Shown piece by piece: positions 35,554 to 44,972 of a stretch of DNA of 64,000 nt (the first letter of the stretch is position 1; every line of letters begins with the position of its first letter). The notes below the pieces were generated by a model. The model was not told the origin of the DNA. It made no database searches and saw only the letters and a list, made by a program, of their open reading frames with translations. This DNA comes from Comamonadaceae bacterium (GTDB lineage Bacteria > Pseudomonadota > Gammaproteobacteria > Burkholderiales > Burkholderiaceae_C). The position numbers and the translations under genes are program-made. The DNA is taken from contig CANGPN010000001.1 of assembly GCA_947456305.1 (NCBI GenBank), positions 1 to 64,000 of the forward strand, given 5' to 3'.

Positions 35554-35934
35554 ATGAATTTTTCATTGGAAGTGTTTTTTGATGGTTCATGCCCGTTGTG
35601 CCGACGGGAAATTGCCTACTACCAAAAAATCGATATTTCCCGCCAGTTGGCATGGGTTGATGTATCGCAAACACAAGCTGTTTGTCCCGATGGGTACTGC
35701 CAGCAAGATTTGCTCAAGCGCTTTCATGTGAGAACAAATGATGGTCAGGTTTTCAGCGGTGCTGCGGGTTTTGCAATCATGTGGACACTGCTTCCTGGCG
35801 GGTGGAAATATGCAGGCCATATTGCTAAATGGCGGCCTGTCACCTTATTGTTAGAGCTTGCTTACCGGGCTTTCTTGCCTTTACGCCCTTGGCTGCAACG
35901 CAGGGCCAGGGCCTTGCTTGATAACTCAGTTTAG
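35554..35934 (+). CDS. DUF393 (DCC-family) thiol-disulfide oxidoreductase-like protein
   Basis: A 126-residue protein with VFFDGSCPLCRREIAYY at the N-terminus, the DxxCxxC signature that gave the DCC family its name, and WTLLPGGWKYAG and LRPWL further on. Members are predicted thioredoxin-like redox proteins of unknown substrate. The start was set at the ATG at 35554, next to the conserved strand; a TTG at 35509 would overlap the preceding gene's stop. It converges with the DUF427 gene. Confidence 0.9.
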   Translation: MNFSLEVFFDGSCPLCRREIAYYQKIDISRQLAWVDVSQTQAVCPDGYCQQDLLKRFHVRTNDGQVFSGAAGFAIMWTLLPGGWKYAGHIAKWRPVTLLLELAYRAFLPLRPWLQRRARALLDNSV

Positions 35935-35941
35935 ATACCCG

Positions 35942-36493
35942 TTACCAGTCGTTGCTGTTAGGTTCACCCTTGAATGGCCCGGACAGATCCGGTGTGATCC
36001 ATCCCCCATAGAACCCGCCAGACTGTGGAACAACCTGTGCTCCATCCACTTTGCAGTCAAGATGGTGAGCATAAAAAGCAATGCAATCAGCCAGTGGCTC
36101 TGCGCCTGCCAAGGGTTGTGGATAGCTCCAAGCGACGCTGTGTAAACACCGCTCGCCGTCCAGCAGATTCCAATACAGGGCAGGGCCTTTCCATTCACAA
36201 AAGGAGCCTCTGCCGGCAGCTCGCAAAAAGGTCCGGTTGACATCGGACATGGGAAGATAAAAGGTGGGAGGGTGTGAGGTCTCTCTTACTGTCCAAGAAC
36301 TTCGCGTTCTAGCAATCAATGTCTTGCCCCAGCAGATCTCGATTTCCCGTTTGTCAAGAACCAGTTCAGGTGGACGAGGAAAATCCCACACTGATATTTG
36401 GCCTTCCCGAGGAGTATCTGCAAATGGCGGTCGCTCCTTACCTCGCCAACGCCATTGGGCACGAGCGATCTGCAGTAAGTCGGCATCATTCAT
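35942..36493 (-). CDS. DUF427-family protein
   Basis: A 183-residue protein with the DUF427 pattern: VWDFPRPPEL near the N-terminus, TSHPPTFYLPMSDV, CEWKGPALYWNL and AWSYPQPL, ending FYGGWITPDLSGPFKG. The family forms a small barrel of unknown biochemical role. Upstream in-frame ATG at 36541 adds a cysteine-rich stretch not seen in relatives, so 36493 is preferred (MNDADLL). Confidence 0.88.
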   Translation of the reverse strand: MNDADLLQIARAQWRWRGKERPPFADTPREGQISVWDFPRPPELVLDKREIEICWGKTLIARTRSSWTVRETSHPPTFYLPMSDVNRTFLRAAGRGSFCEWKGPALYWNLLDGERCLHSVAWSYPQPLAGAEPLADCIAFYAHHLDCKVDGAQVVPQSGGFYGGWITPDLSGPFKGEPNSNDW

Positions 36494-36548
36494 ATGTATG
36501 CAACATCGATATAAGCATTTGTGAATACACCGCGCCAGCAATCAGCCA

Positions 36549-36953
36549 TTACTTTTGAAGTGTTTGACAGGCTTTGAGAAGCAGCATGGACAAGGCCGAA
36601 CCAGCGCCAGGGGTCAGCCAATCTTTGGCTTGGGTGTCGTTCAATAATTCGCCGCCATTGGCCATGTTTTCGGGGTAAATGCTCAAGGCCAATTGACGAA
36701 CTTGCTTTTTTACGCAGTCGTATTCATTGACAAATCGGGAGGATAAATAGACCAGATCGCCCAATCGCTGTTGCCGGTGGAAGTCTTGCGAGCCGTCTGC
36801 TTTAACCACCGATCCATGGGTTTCGGACGTGTCCAAGTTGATGTAAATGATGGACTCTTTGGTTTCGCCGACCAAGTCCATGCCGGCCCAGCTGGTGTTG
36901 ACAACGCAACAGATCAATATCAGGAAGAAGTGACGCTGAGAGATGGGTTTCAT
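36549..36953 (-). CDS. Putative secreted protein, surface-adhesin E-like
   Basis: A 134-residue product with a signal peptide (SQRHFFLILICCVVNTSWA) and a short mature domain. The pattern MDLVGETKESIIYINLDT, then SSRFVNEYDCVKKQVRQLAL and a closing AC at a fixed distance resembles the surface-adhesin-protein-E-like domain family, in which two cysteines form a disulfide. Function in this organism is unknown. It lies four bases downstream of cphA and may be read from the same transcript. Confidence 0.6.
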   Translation of the reverse strand: MKPISQRHFFLILICCVVNTSWAGMDLVGETKESIIYINLDTSETHGSVVKADGSQDFHRQQRLGDLVYLSSRFVNEYDCVKKQVRQLALSIYPENMANGGELLNDTQAKDWLTPGAGSALSMLLLKACQTLQK

Positions 36954-36956
36954 GGG

Positions 36957-39536
36957 TTAAGCCTGCTCCGACACCCTTTTACCGATATGCGCCAGTGCTT
37001 CTTCCACCTGGTCAATCAGTATCAAACACAAATCGCCTGGGTTTAACTTAGCCAGTGCGTGGTCTATGGCGATGAACTCGCCTTGTATTTCAACGATATC
37101 GCGCGTCAGCGCAGCGTCTTTCAAGCCCTGGCGCAGCAAAGCAATGACTTCGCCGTCAGCGCGCCCGCGTTGGCAAGCATCCTCAAATAAGACTGCGCTA
37201 TTGAACGCGCCGCCGATCACCCGTGTTTGCTCGCGTATATCTTCGTCGCGCCGGTCACCGGCACCGCTGATGACGACGCTGCGTTGTTTGGCAGGCAAAT
37301 TGCTAACGGCTTGCACAAGGGCTTTGATGGCGTCCGGGTTGTGGCCGTAGTCGGCAATGATGGTGGCACCTTTGTAGCTGAACATATTGAAGCGACCCGG
37401 CACGGCTTGGGTGTCGCTGACAAAGGTCGATAAGCCTTGGCAGATGGAGGCCCATGACAAATTGACCGCCCAGGCCGCACCGATGGACGCCATGGCGTTT
37501 TCCACCTGAAAACCGATGGCGCCGTTTTGTGTCAAAGGTACTTCTTTCAAGGAGATACGCACTTGTTGTGCGCCTTCTTGCGCGACGATATGACCGTCTT
37601 GCACATACAGTACGCGCTTGCCTTGGGCGCGGTGCGTGGCCAGCACCGGGTGGTGCGGGTCGACTGCAAAAAATGTGACCTGGCCCGGGCAATTAGGCGC
37701 CATGGCAGCCACCATGGGGTCGGTGGCGTTCAACACGGCCATGCCGTTGGGCGCCACGTTTTGCACGATGACGCGCTTGAGTACCGCAAGGTCTTCGACT
37801 GTGCTGATGTAGTTCAAGCCCAAGTGATCGCCTGCGCCGATGTTGGTCACAACTGCCACTTGGCAGCGGTCAAATGCCAGTCCTTCGCGCAACATGCCGC
37901 CGCGCGCGGTCTCTAGCACGGCTGCGTCCACGTCAGGGTGCATGAGCACGCTGCGTGCGCTGCGCGGTCCGCTGCAGTCGCCGGTGTCGAGTTGCAAACC
38001 GTTGACAAACACGCCATCGGTGTTGGTCATGCCGGTGCGCAAACCGCTGGTGCGCAACAAGTGCGCGCACAAACGCACGGTGGTGGTTTTGCCGTTGGTG
38101 CCGGTGACGGCAATCAGTGGAATGCGTCCGTCGTGTCCGTTGGAAAACATGGTGTCGATGATGGCGCTGCCTACATCGCGGCCCTTGCCGAACGAGGGTT
38201 GCAAATGCATGCGCAAACCGGGCGCTGCGTTGACTTCGACGATGCCGCCGTTTTGCTCTTCCAATGGTTTGAGTACTGATTCACACACTACATCGACACC
38301 GCAGACATCGAGCCCGACCATTTGCGCGGCCATGACAGCACGCGCAGCAACTTCGGGATGAACGTCGTCGGTCACGTCTGTGGCGGTGCCGCCTGTGGAT
38401 AAATTGGCGTTGTTGCGCAGCACGACGCGGGCGCCTTTGGTCGGCACGCTGTCGGCGTCATAGCCTTGTTCTTTCAATCGCGCCAGAGCAATGTCGTCGA
38501 AGCGGATTTTGGTCAGTGAAGTGGCATGACCGTCGCCACGGCGCGGGTCAGCGTTCACTTTGTCAACGAGTTGACGCACTGTCGATTGACCATCGCCCAC
38601 TACCAGCGGCGGTTCACGGCGTGCGGCGGCCACCATGCGGTCGCCCACCACCAGCAAACGGTAATCGCTGCCAGGCAAAAAGCTCTCTACCATGATGTCG
38701 TCACGGTATTCGAGCGCATTGTTGTAAGCCTCCATCACTTCTTCGCGGGTGCGGATATTGACCACCACGCCTTTGCCTTGGTTGCCATCGCGCGGTTTGA
38801 CCACCACCGGCAAGCCGATTTCTTGTGCTGCAGCCCATGCGTCTTCGGCGCTGTTCACCGGACGCCCTTGAGGCACAGGCACGCCTGCGGCCATCAACAA
38901 TTTTTTGCTAAGTTCTTTGTCTTGCGCAATCGATTCGGCGATGGCGCTGCTGGCGTCGGTTTCGGCGGCTTGTATGCGCCGTTGTTTGCTGCCCCAGCCG
39001 AACTGAACGAGACTGGCATCTGACAAGCGACGGTAAGGAACACCGCGTGCTAAAGCCGCGTCAACGATGGCACCAGTGGAAGGGCCCAGTCGAATGTCTT
39101 CATCCAACTCTTGCAATTCATGCAATGCCTTGTCAACATCAAATGGCCTGGCATCAAAAGCCGCCAGACACAATTGCTCACCGAGTTGCATGGCGAGTTT
39201 GCCCACCTGCTCCACGGTGTACTCGACCACCACTTGAAACAAACCTTCTTCGGGCGTTGGCGTGGTGCGGCTGAAAGTGACCGGGCAACCGGCTTGGATT
39301 TGCAAATGCAAGACCACGGCTTCGAGCGTGTGCGCCATGCTCAAGTGAGCATCGCGTTCACCGGGTTGTAAACGGCCCAAGCCGGGGAACAAATGGCGCA
39401 GGCGCTTTTCAAAGGCTTGCTGGTCGGCGCTGAGGTCGCTTTCCAGACCGGGTGCGCAGCGCACCATGGCTTCGATGGCGGTATGGCGGGTCCACAAATT
39501 GGGGCCGCGCAAGGCGCGAATGCGGGAGACTTCCAT
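36957..39536 (-). CDS. cphA: Cyanophycin synthetase CphA
   Basis: CphA makes the storage polymer cyanophycin by adding Asp to the backbone and Arg to each side chain, using ATP twice. The 859-residue enzyme has an N-terminal domain, an ATP-grasp domain (about 220-480, with VVKPRDGNQGKGV, VESFLPGSDYRLLVV and GGIVEVNAAPGLRMHL) and a Mur-ligase-like domain (from about 490) with the intact P-loop VTGTNGKTTTVRL and ADYGHNPDAI. Length is normal. Its start overlaps the stop of the cphA2-like gene by one base (TGATG), so the pair is translationally coupled. Confidence 0.97.
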   Translation of the reverse strand: MEVSRIRALRGPNLWTRHTAIEAMVRCAPGLESDLSADQQAFEKRLRHLFPGLGRLQPGERDAHLSMAHTLEAVVLHLQIQAGCPVTFSRTTPTPEEGLFQVVVEYTVEQVGKLAMQLGEQLCLAAFDARPFDVDKALHELQELDEDIRLGPSTGAIVDAALARGVPYRRLSDASLVQFGWGSKQRRIQAAETDASSAIAESIAQDKELSKKLLMAAGVPVPQGRPVNSAEDAWAAAQEIGLPVVVKPRDGNQGKGVVVNIRTREEVMEAYNNALEYRDDIMVESFLPGSDYRLLVVGDRMVAAARREPPLVVGDGQSTVRQLVDKVNADPRRGDGHATSLTKIRFDDIALARLKEQGYDADSVPTKGARVVLRNNANLSTGGTATDVTDDVHPEVAARAVMAAQMVGLDVCGVDVVCESVLKPLEEQNGGIVEVNAAPGLRMHLQPSFGKGRDVGSAIIDTMFSNGHDGRIPLIAVTGTNGKTTTVRLCAHLLRTSGLRTGMTNTDGVFVNGLQLDTGDCSGPRSARSVLMHPDVDAAVLETARGGMLREGLAFDRCQVAVVTNIGAGDHLGLNYISTVEDLAVLKRVIVQNVAPNGMAVLNATDPMVAAMAPNCPGQVTFFAVDPHHPVLATHRAQGKRVLYVQDGHIVAQEGAQQVRISLKEVPLTQNGAIGFQVENAMASIGAAWAVNLSWASICQGLSTFVSDTQAVPGRFNMFSYKGATIIADYGHNPDAIKALVQAVSNLPAKQRSVVISGAGDRRDEDIREQTRVIGGAFNSAVLFEDACQRGRADGEVIALLRQGLKDAALTRDIVEIQGEFIAIDHALAKLNPGDLCLILIDQVEEALAHIGKRVSEQA

Positions 39537-41740
39537 CAGGCTTTCATCCTTGCTAAATCTAAATTGGCAATCGCAGACGGTTGCCCGTAATTTTTCAGGC
39601 CGGCGCGTATCAAGTCTGGCGAGAGGTCTAACGCCCAGGCGACGGCCACTGAAGCGAGCAGATTGGGCAGGCTCAGTGTGCCTTCGCTCAGATGCTTGGC
39701 AATCGCTGGAAAATCCAGTTGCAACAGACTGTGCTCATGCGTGCCGCGCGACATCATCACCTGGCCTTTGGAGAAATACACCGCGCGCCCTTGTTTCTTT
39801 AGATGCTGTTGCACGCAGTTGTTGTGTTCATCGGCGGCGTAGTAAATCACTTCGCCGTCGCACAAATCTGCCAGATCAACCACGGCGGCGTCTTCGGCAT
39901 TCAACACTGCAGCGCCTTCAGGCAGCACCAGGTCAATCTGGGTGCGAACCACATTGCGCACTTGCTCGGGCGTGAGTATGTCGTGGTCTTGCAAACCGGT
40001 GTGGTCCGGCATGTCGGTGAGCACACCGACGTGGCAGCGGTCGTAGGGCAGGCCTTCATCCAGCACCTGAAGCGGTGTGTTTTCAAACACGGCTGCGTCT
40101 AATGCGCGGTTGATCAGCAAACGCTGGCTAGCTTCAAACACGCGCGCGTCTTTGGTGTCGACCAGGCGTTGGTCCATGAACAAGCCACGTGCAGAGGCCA
40201 GGCCTGTGCGACGCCCTGAAAGATGAATCAACCAGTTGACCAGATGCGCGAGTTCGGTGGTGCGGCTGCGTCCCATGATGCCGACCACAGGAATGCGCGT
40301 GGCTTGTTGCGGCTCGAACAAATGCGACACGATGGCCTGACCCACAGGACGCGGCTGGCCGATGGCCGGCTTTAAATGCATGAGCAAACCGGGTCCGGCG
40401 TTGACTTCGACGATGGCGCCGCCTTGCGCCAGCAAGGGCTTGCTGATGTCTTGCGCTACCAGATCGATACCGGCGATGTCCAGGCCGACCACGCGCGCGG
40501 CCAGCACCACGACCGCCGCGACTTCCGGGTGCACCAGATCGGTCACGTCTATGCCCATATTCCCGGTGCGCTGCACCACAGCTACACGGTCTTTTTCCGG
40601 AATGCTGTCTGCCGTCAAGCCCTGACGCTGTAACTCCAGCACCGCGGTTGGCAAGTCTTTCAAGCGTATGGTATCCAGCGGAAAGTCTTCTTCTTCGCCG
40701 CGGCGCGGGTCGGAGTTGATTTGCAAATCGATGAGCTCTGCCACAGTGTGAATGCCGTCGCCGGTAATGCGTGCGGTCTCGCCGCGCGACGCCGCCACGA
40801 CTTTATTGCCGACCACCAGCAAGCGGTGCTCGTCGCCGGGGATGAAGCGCTCGACCATGACGTCGGTGCCTTCGCGCTGCGCCATCAAAAAAGCGGTTTC
40901 AATGTCTTCGCGTTTACTTAAATCCAGAGCCACGCCGCGGCCGTGGTTGGCGTCTGTGGGTTTGACTGCTACCGGCAAACCTATGTCTTGCGCCACTTCC
41001 CAGGCTTCTTCGGGTGAATCGACCACCTCGCCAGTAGGAATGGGCACGCCACATTGGGATAGCAGGATTTTCGTCAGGTCTTTGTCGCTGGAAATGCTTT
41101 CAGCAATGGCGCTGGTGCGGTCGGTTTCAGCGGTCCAGATGCGGCGCTGCAAGGAGCCGTAGCCGAGTTGCACCAGGTTGCCCGAGGTCAGGCGGATTGA
41201 GGGGATGCGGTGTTCGGTGGCTGCATCGACGATGCAAGCGGTGCTCGGGCCCAGACACATGCGGTCGACCATAGCTTTGAGACGCATGACCGTGGCCTTG
41301 AGGTCGAAAGACGTATTGTTGATGGCGGCCATCACCAGGTCACGCGCGGCCACCAGGCTTTCGCGTCCGACTTCCTCTTGGCGCGTTCGAATCACTACTT
41401 TGTAAATACCGCGCTGACTGGTTTCACGCGCTTTGCCGAAACCCACTTGCATACCGGCCAGGGTTTGCAATTCGATGGCCACGTGCTCCATGATGTGGCC
41501 GCACCAAGTGCCTTCTTTGAGGCGCAGCAAAAACCCGCCGCGCTCGCCAACACCGCAGCGGTGCTCGACCATGCCGGGCAGCCAGGCAGTGAGGCGGTCG
41601 ACAAAACCTGGCAAGGTGTTGGAAGGGTGGTCTTCCAGAATGCCCAGATCTACCCAGGCTTCGATGACCGGACGGTAGGTCCACACATTCGGTCCGCGCA
41701 AATAACGCATGCGCAATAAGGCGATATCGGGAAAGGTCAT
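39536..41740 (-). CDS. cphA2: CphA2/CphA'-like cyanophycin synthetase paralogue
   Basis: A 734-residue paralogue of CphA. N-terminal and ATP-grasp domains are well kept (LRGPNVWTYRPVIEAWV, AVKPTDANHGRGVALDL, VERFIPGDEHRLLVVGNK, GAIVEVNAGPGLLMHLKP), but the Mur-ligase-like domain is shorter and its P-loop reads GIMGRSRTTEL, without the lysine of GTNGKTTT. This pattern resembles CphA2, which polymerises beta-Asp-Arg dipeptides with a single active site; many betaproteobacteria carry such a cphA' beside cphA. The catalytic role here is inferred. It is the first gene of the minus-strand cph operon, divergent from the ABC exporter across 84 bases. Confidence 0.92.
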   Translation of the reverse strand: MTFPDIALLRMRYLRGPNVWTYRPVIEAWVDLGILEDHPSNTLPGFVDRLTAWLPGMVEHRCGVGERGGFLLRLKEGTWCGHIMEHVAIELQTLAGMQVGFGKARETSQRGIYKVVIRTRQEEVGRESLVAARDLVMAAINNTSFDLKATVMRLKAMVDRMCLGPSTACIVDAATEHRIPSIRLTSGNLVQLGYGSLQRRIWTAETDRTSAIAESISSDKDLTKILLSQCGVPIPTGEVVDSPEEAWEVAQDIGLPVAVKPTDANHGRGVALDLSKREDIETAFLMAQREGTDVMVERFIPGDEHRLLVVGNKVVAASRGETARITGDGIHTVAELIDLQINSDPRRGEEEDFPLDTIRLKDLPTAVLELQRQGLTADSIPEKDRVAVVQRTGNMGIDVTDLVHPEVAAVVVLAARVVGLDIAGIDLVAQDISKPLLAQGGAIVEVNAGPGLLMHLKPAIGQPRPVGQAIVSHLFEPQQATRIPVVGIMGRSRTTELAHLVNWLIHLSGRRTGLASARGLFMDQRLVDTKDARVFEASQRLLINRALDAAVFENTPLQVLDEGLPYDRCHVGVLTDMPDHTGLQDHDILTPEQVRNVVRTQIDLVLPEGAAVLNAEDAAVVDLADLCDGEVIYYAADEHNNCVQQHLKKQGRAVYFSKGQVMMSRGTHEHSLLQLDFPAIAKHLSEGTLSLPNLLASVAVAWALDLSPDLIRAGLKNYGQPSAIANLDLARMKA

Positions 41741-41824
41741 AAATTGATTGGTGAAGTATGACGGTGAATGCCTTGCCAGGGGCAGAGGGTTAGAATCGTT
41801 TCACTGTAAGTCATAGTTATAAGA

Positions 41825-44104
41825 ATGAATATTCCCTCTCAAGTTGCGCCAGTGCTGCTGGATGTGCCAGCCATATGGCGGGAGGATGTACAGCATCAAT
41901 TGTCATCAGAAGAAAACGTTTCAGCCTGGCTGGAGGTTGACCTCGATGCCAGATTGTATTTCGCGCATGGCCTGTTGGTTTTGACCCAGCGCCGCCTGAT
42001 CTGGTGCGCTCCCGGCGCTGAAAAAGTCTGGCACAGCCTGGAGATACAACCCGGTTGGCAGTTGGAACTCAGCGACCACGCCGGGGTCGGGCATTTGCGG
42101 CTGCTGAGCGATGGCAGGCAACTGGCCGATTGGCGGTTTACCTTGGGACGCAACCTGCAAGCGGCAGCTTTGCTAGCGCGCTTTGATAAGCAAATGGCCG
42201 GCCAAGGCCAGCAACCCGGCCAAACCTGGTGCCCCCAGTGCCATGCACCCTTGAATGACGCGGATGAGACTTGCCGCAATTGCGAGCAAGCGCAGGAGGA
42301 AACACCTGCTTCTACCTGGAGTTTGTTTCGCCTGTGGCGATTTGCCAAGCCTTACCAAGGCCAATTGCTGTTGGGCTTTTGCTTGACGCTGGCATCCACG
42401 GCGGCCACGCTGGTGCCGCCTTACCTCACCATGCCTTTGATGGACGATGTGTTGATTCCGTTTCAAAACGGTCAACAAATAGATATTTCTCTGGTGGCCA
42501 TGTATTTAGGCGGTTTGTTCGCTGCCGCATTGTTGGCCTGGGGGCTGGGTTGGTTCAAAACTTATGTGCTGGCGCTGGCCTCAGAACGCATAGGCGCAGA
42601 TTTACGCTCCACCGCTTACGAACATTTGTTGAAGCTCTCACTTGAATACTTTGGTGGCCGTCGTACCGGCGACCTGATGACCCGCATCGGCAGCGAGACC
42701 GACCGCTTGTGCGTGTTTTTATCCTTGCACTTGCTCGACTTCGCCACCGATGTGTTGATGATTCTGATGACAGCCATCATTTTGTTCACCATCGATCCCT
42801 GGCTGGCATGTGCCACCTTATTGCCTTTGCCGTTCATCGCTTGGCTGATTCACATCGTGCGCGACCGTTTGCGCACAGGCTTCGAAAAAATCGACCGCGT
42901 CTGGTCAGAACTCACCAACGTGCTGGCCGACACCATTCCCGGCATACGCGTGGTCAAGGCCTTTGCCCAAGAGAACCGCGAAGCACGGCGTTTTCAGGAA
43001 GCCAACAAACACAATTTGGCGGTGAACGACCGCATCAATTTTTTGTGGTCACTGTTTTCACCCACGGTGACCTTGGTCACTGAAATCGGTTTGCTGGTGG
43101 TCTGGGCTTTTGGTATCTGGCAGGTGGCGCACCATCAGGTGACGGTTGGTGTGTTGACAGCGTTTCTCGCTTACAGCACTCGTTTTTATGCGCGCCTGGA
43201 TGCCATGAGCCGCATCGTGTCGCACACACAAAAGGCGGCAGCCGGCACCAAGCGCATTTTTGAAATTCTGGACCATGTGTCCAGTGTGCCCGAGCCTGTC
43301 AATCCGGTTGCTTTGAATGAAGTGGTGGGCCGCATACAAATCAATGACGCAGGTTTCCGCTATGGCAACCGCGCTGTCATCAAAGGCTTGACCTTGGACA
43401 TTGCGCCCGGTGAAATGATTGGTTTGGTGGGTCAAAGCGGTTCGGGCAAAAGCACCATGGTCAATTTGATTTGCCGCTTTTACGACCTGAGCGAAGGCGC
43501 TATCCGTATTGACGGCATCGACATTCGCGATTTGCGCATCGCCGATTACCGCCGCCACATCGGTCTGGTGCTGCAAGAACCGTTTTTGTTTTTCGGCACC
43601 ATCGCCGACAACATTGCCTACGGCAAACCGGGTGCCACGCGTGCAGAAATCGTCGCTGCGGCGCGCGCCGCGCACGCGCACGAATTCATTTTGCGATTGC
43701 CCCAAGGCTACGACTCGCTTGTCGGTGAACGCGGCCAAGGCTTGTCCGGCGGCGAGCGTCAACGCATTTCGATTGCGCGGGCTTTGTTGATTGACCCGCG
43801 CATACTCATCATGGACGAGGCCACTTCATCTGTGGACACTGAAACCGAACAAGAAATTCAAAAAGCATTGGACAACCTGGTGCGCGGACGCACAACGATA
43901 GCGATTGCGCACCGCTTGTCCACCTTGCGCCGTGCAGACCGTCTTGTGGTCATGGAACATGGTCAGTTGGTGGAGCAAGGCCAGCATGATGAATTGCTGG
44001 CGCGGCAAGGCGCTTACTGGCGTTTGTATGAAGCGCAAGCCCGACAAAAAGAAGCCGAAGAAAACGGCTTGACTTTGGGTGCGGCCAGAGAGGAGCGGGT
44101 ATGA
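41825..44104 (+). CDS. Cyanophycin-locus ABC exporter (fused TMD-NBD)
   Basis: A 759-residue ABC half-transporter. An unusual N-terminal soluble region (about 1-155) ends in a zinc-ribbon-like CPQCHAPLNDADETCRNC; six membrane helices follow (about 175-455), then the nucleotide-binding domain with Walker A GQSGSGKST, signature LSGGERQRI, Walker B ILIMDEATSS and the H-loop AHRLST. It should form a homodimeric exporter. Divergent pairing with cphA genes and the overlap with DUF1854 mark it as the transporter often linked to cyanophycin loci; its substrate is unknown. Confidence 0.88.
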   Translation: MNIPSQVAPVLLDVPAIWREDVQHQLSSEENVSAWLEVDLDARLYFAHGLLVLTQRRLIWCAPGAEKVWHSLEIQPGWQLELSDHAGVGHLRLLSDGRQLADWRFTLGRNLQAAALLARFDKQMAGQGQQPGQTWCPQCHAPLNDADETCRNCEQAQEETPASTWSLFRLWRFAKPYQGQLLLGFCLTLASTAATLVPPYLTMPLMDDVLIPFQNGQQIDISLVAMYLGGLFAAALLAWGLGWFKTYVLALASERIGADLRSTAYEHLLKLSLEYFGGRRTGDLMTRIGSETDRLCVFLSLHLLDFATDVLMILMTAIILFTIDPWLACATLLPLPFIAWLIHIVRDRLRTGFEKIDRVWSELTNVLADTIPGIRVVKAFAQENREARRFQEANKHNLAVNDRINFLWSLFSPTVTLVTEIGLLVVWAFGIWQVAHHQVTVGVLTAFLAYSTRFYARLDAMSRIVSHTQKAAAGTKRIFEILDHVSSVPEPVNPVALNEVVGRIQINDAGFRYGNRAVIKGLTLDIAPGEMIGLVGQSGSGKSTMVNLICRFYDLSEGAIRIDGIDIRDLRIADYRRHIGLVLQEPFLFFGTIADNIAYGKPGATRAEIVAAARAAHAHEFILRLPQGYDSLVGERGQGLSGGERQRISIARALLIDPRILIMDEATSSVDTETEQEIQKALDNLVRGRTTIAIAHRLSTLRRADRLVVMEHGQLVEQGQHDELLARQGAYWRLYEAQARQKEAEENGLTLGAAREERV

Positions 44105-44568
44105 GTGAGGCTACTTTTGAACTCACCCAAAACGCGGCCGGTCATTGGCAGCTTCAACTCGACAGCGGTTTGCACCAAGGTGTGGTGGTGGTGAGAGCTT
44201 TTCCCATCGGTGCACCTGATGAAGCTGTGTCTGTTTTGAGCGCTGAAGGTCACGAACTTTTGTGGTTGCCGCAGCCATTGCAATTGCCTCATCCGCAAAA
44301 AGAAGCAGTGCTCAAGGCTTTGCAAGCGCGTGAGTTCATGCCTGAAATTCAACGGGTGGATGAGGTGAGTAGCTTCACCACGCCGTCGACTTGGTCGGTG
44401 CAAACCAACAGAGGTTTGACGCAGTTTGTGTTGCGCGGCGAAGAAGACATACGTCGCATCAGCAGCAAAACTTTGATCGTTGCCGATGAGCATGGCGTGC
44501 AATTTTTGATCCGCGATTTGCCTGCACTCGACCGGCACAGCCGCAAGTTGCTGGACCGGTTTCTTTGA
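44101..44568 (+). CDS. DUF1854 protein of the cyanophycin locus
   Basis: A 155-residue soluble protein with the DUF1854 layout: FPIGAPDEAVSVLSAEGHEL near the N-terminus, MPEIQRVDEVSSFTTPSTW in the middle and the closing FLIRDLPALDRHSRKLLDRFL. The family recurs beside cyanophycin synthetases and an ABC exporter. Its function is unproven. Its ATG overlaps the exporter's stop (ATGA), which argues that the two proteins act together. Confidence 0.9.
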   Translation: MSEATFELTQNAAGHWQLQLDSGLHQGVVVVRAFPIGAPDEAVSVLSAEGHELLWLPQPLQLPHPQKEAVLKALQAREFMPEIQRVDEVSSFTTPSTWSVQTNRGLTQFVLRGEEDIRRISSKTLIVADEHGVQFLIRDLPALDRHSRKLLDRFL

Positions 44569-44585
44569 CCTGAAGTGGAAACCCT

Positions 44586-44972
44586 ATGCATAGACTGATT
44601 CGTTTCCTCATGCCAGTGGTCGCTATCAGTATGTGGGCCTTGCCTGTATCAGCCCAGCATTTGCAATGCGAGATCTACGAGCGCGACCAACTGCATCTTG
44701 TCGATTCACCGGTGTTGTCTTCTGCCTATATTGCCTACGCTCACGACTATGCGCATTTCAGATTCAAGCCTGTGGTGGTCGCGCAAGACGGTGCTTTGGC
44801 CTACGTGAAAATTCATGTGTATCACCAGACACGCAATCAACCCGTGTTGATGCACATGACCATGTACACGCCGCCGTTTGTATTCGGCCCTTCTTTGACC
44901 GGCGTTCAAACTGTGTACTCGCCTGACAAAGGCCGTCCTTTCACTTACGACTGTCACTTGGTGCAGGAATGA
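44586..44972 (+). CDS. Small secreted protein of the cyanophycin-adjacent operon
   Basis: A 128-residue product with a signal peptide (LIRFLMPVVAISMWALPVSA). The mature domain of about 105 residues is aromatic- and histidine-rich, with two cysteines that could pair (QCEIYERDQ near its start and YDCHLVQE at the end). I do not recognise the family. It lies 17 bases after DUF1854, and its stop overlaps the ATG of the CapA-family gene, so it appears to be part of the same transcript. Confidence 0.8.
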   Translation: MHRLIRFLMPVVAISMWALPVSAQHLQCEIYERDQLHLVDSPVLSSAYIAYAHDYAHFRFKPVVVAQDGALAYVKIHVYHQTRNQPVLMHMTMYTPPFVFGPSLTGVQTVYSPDKGRPFTYDCHLVQE

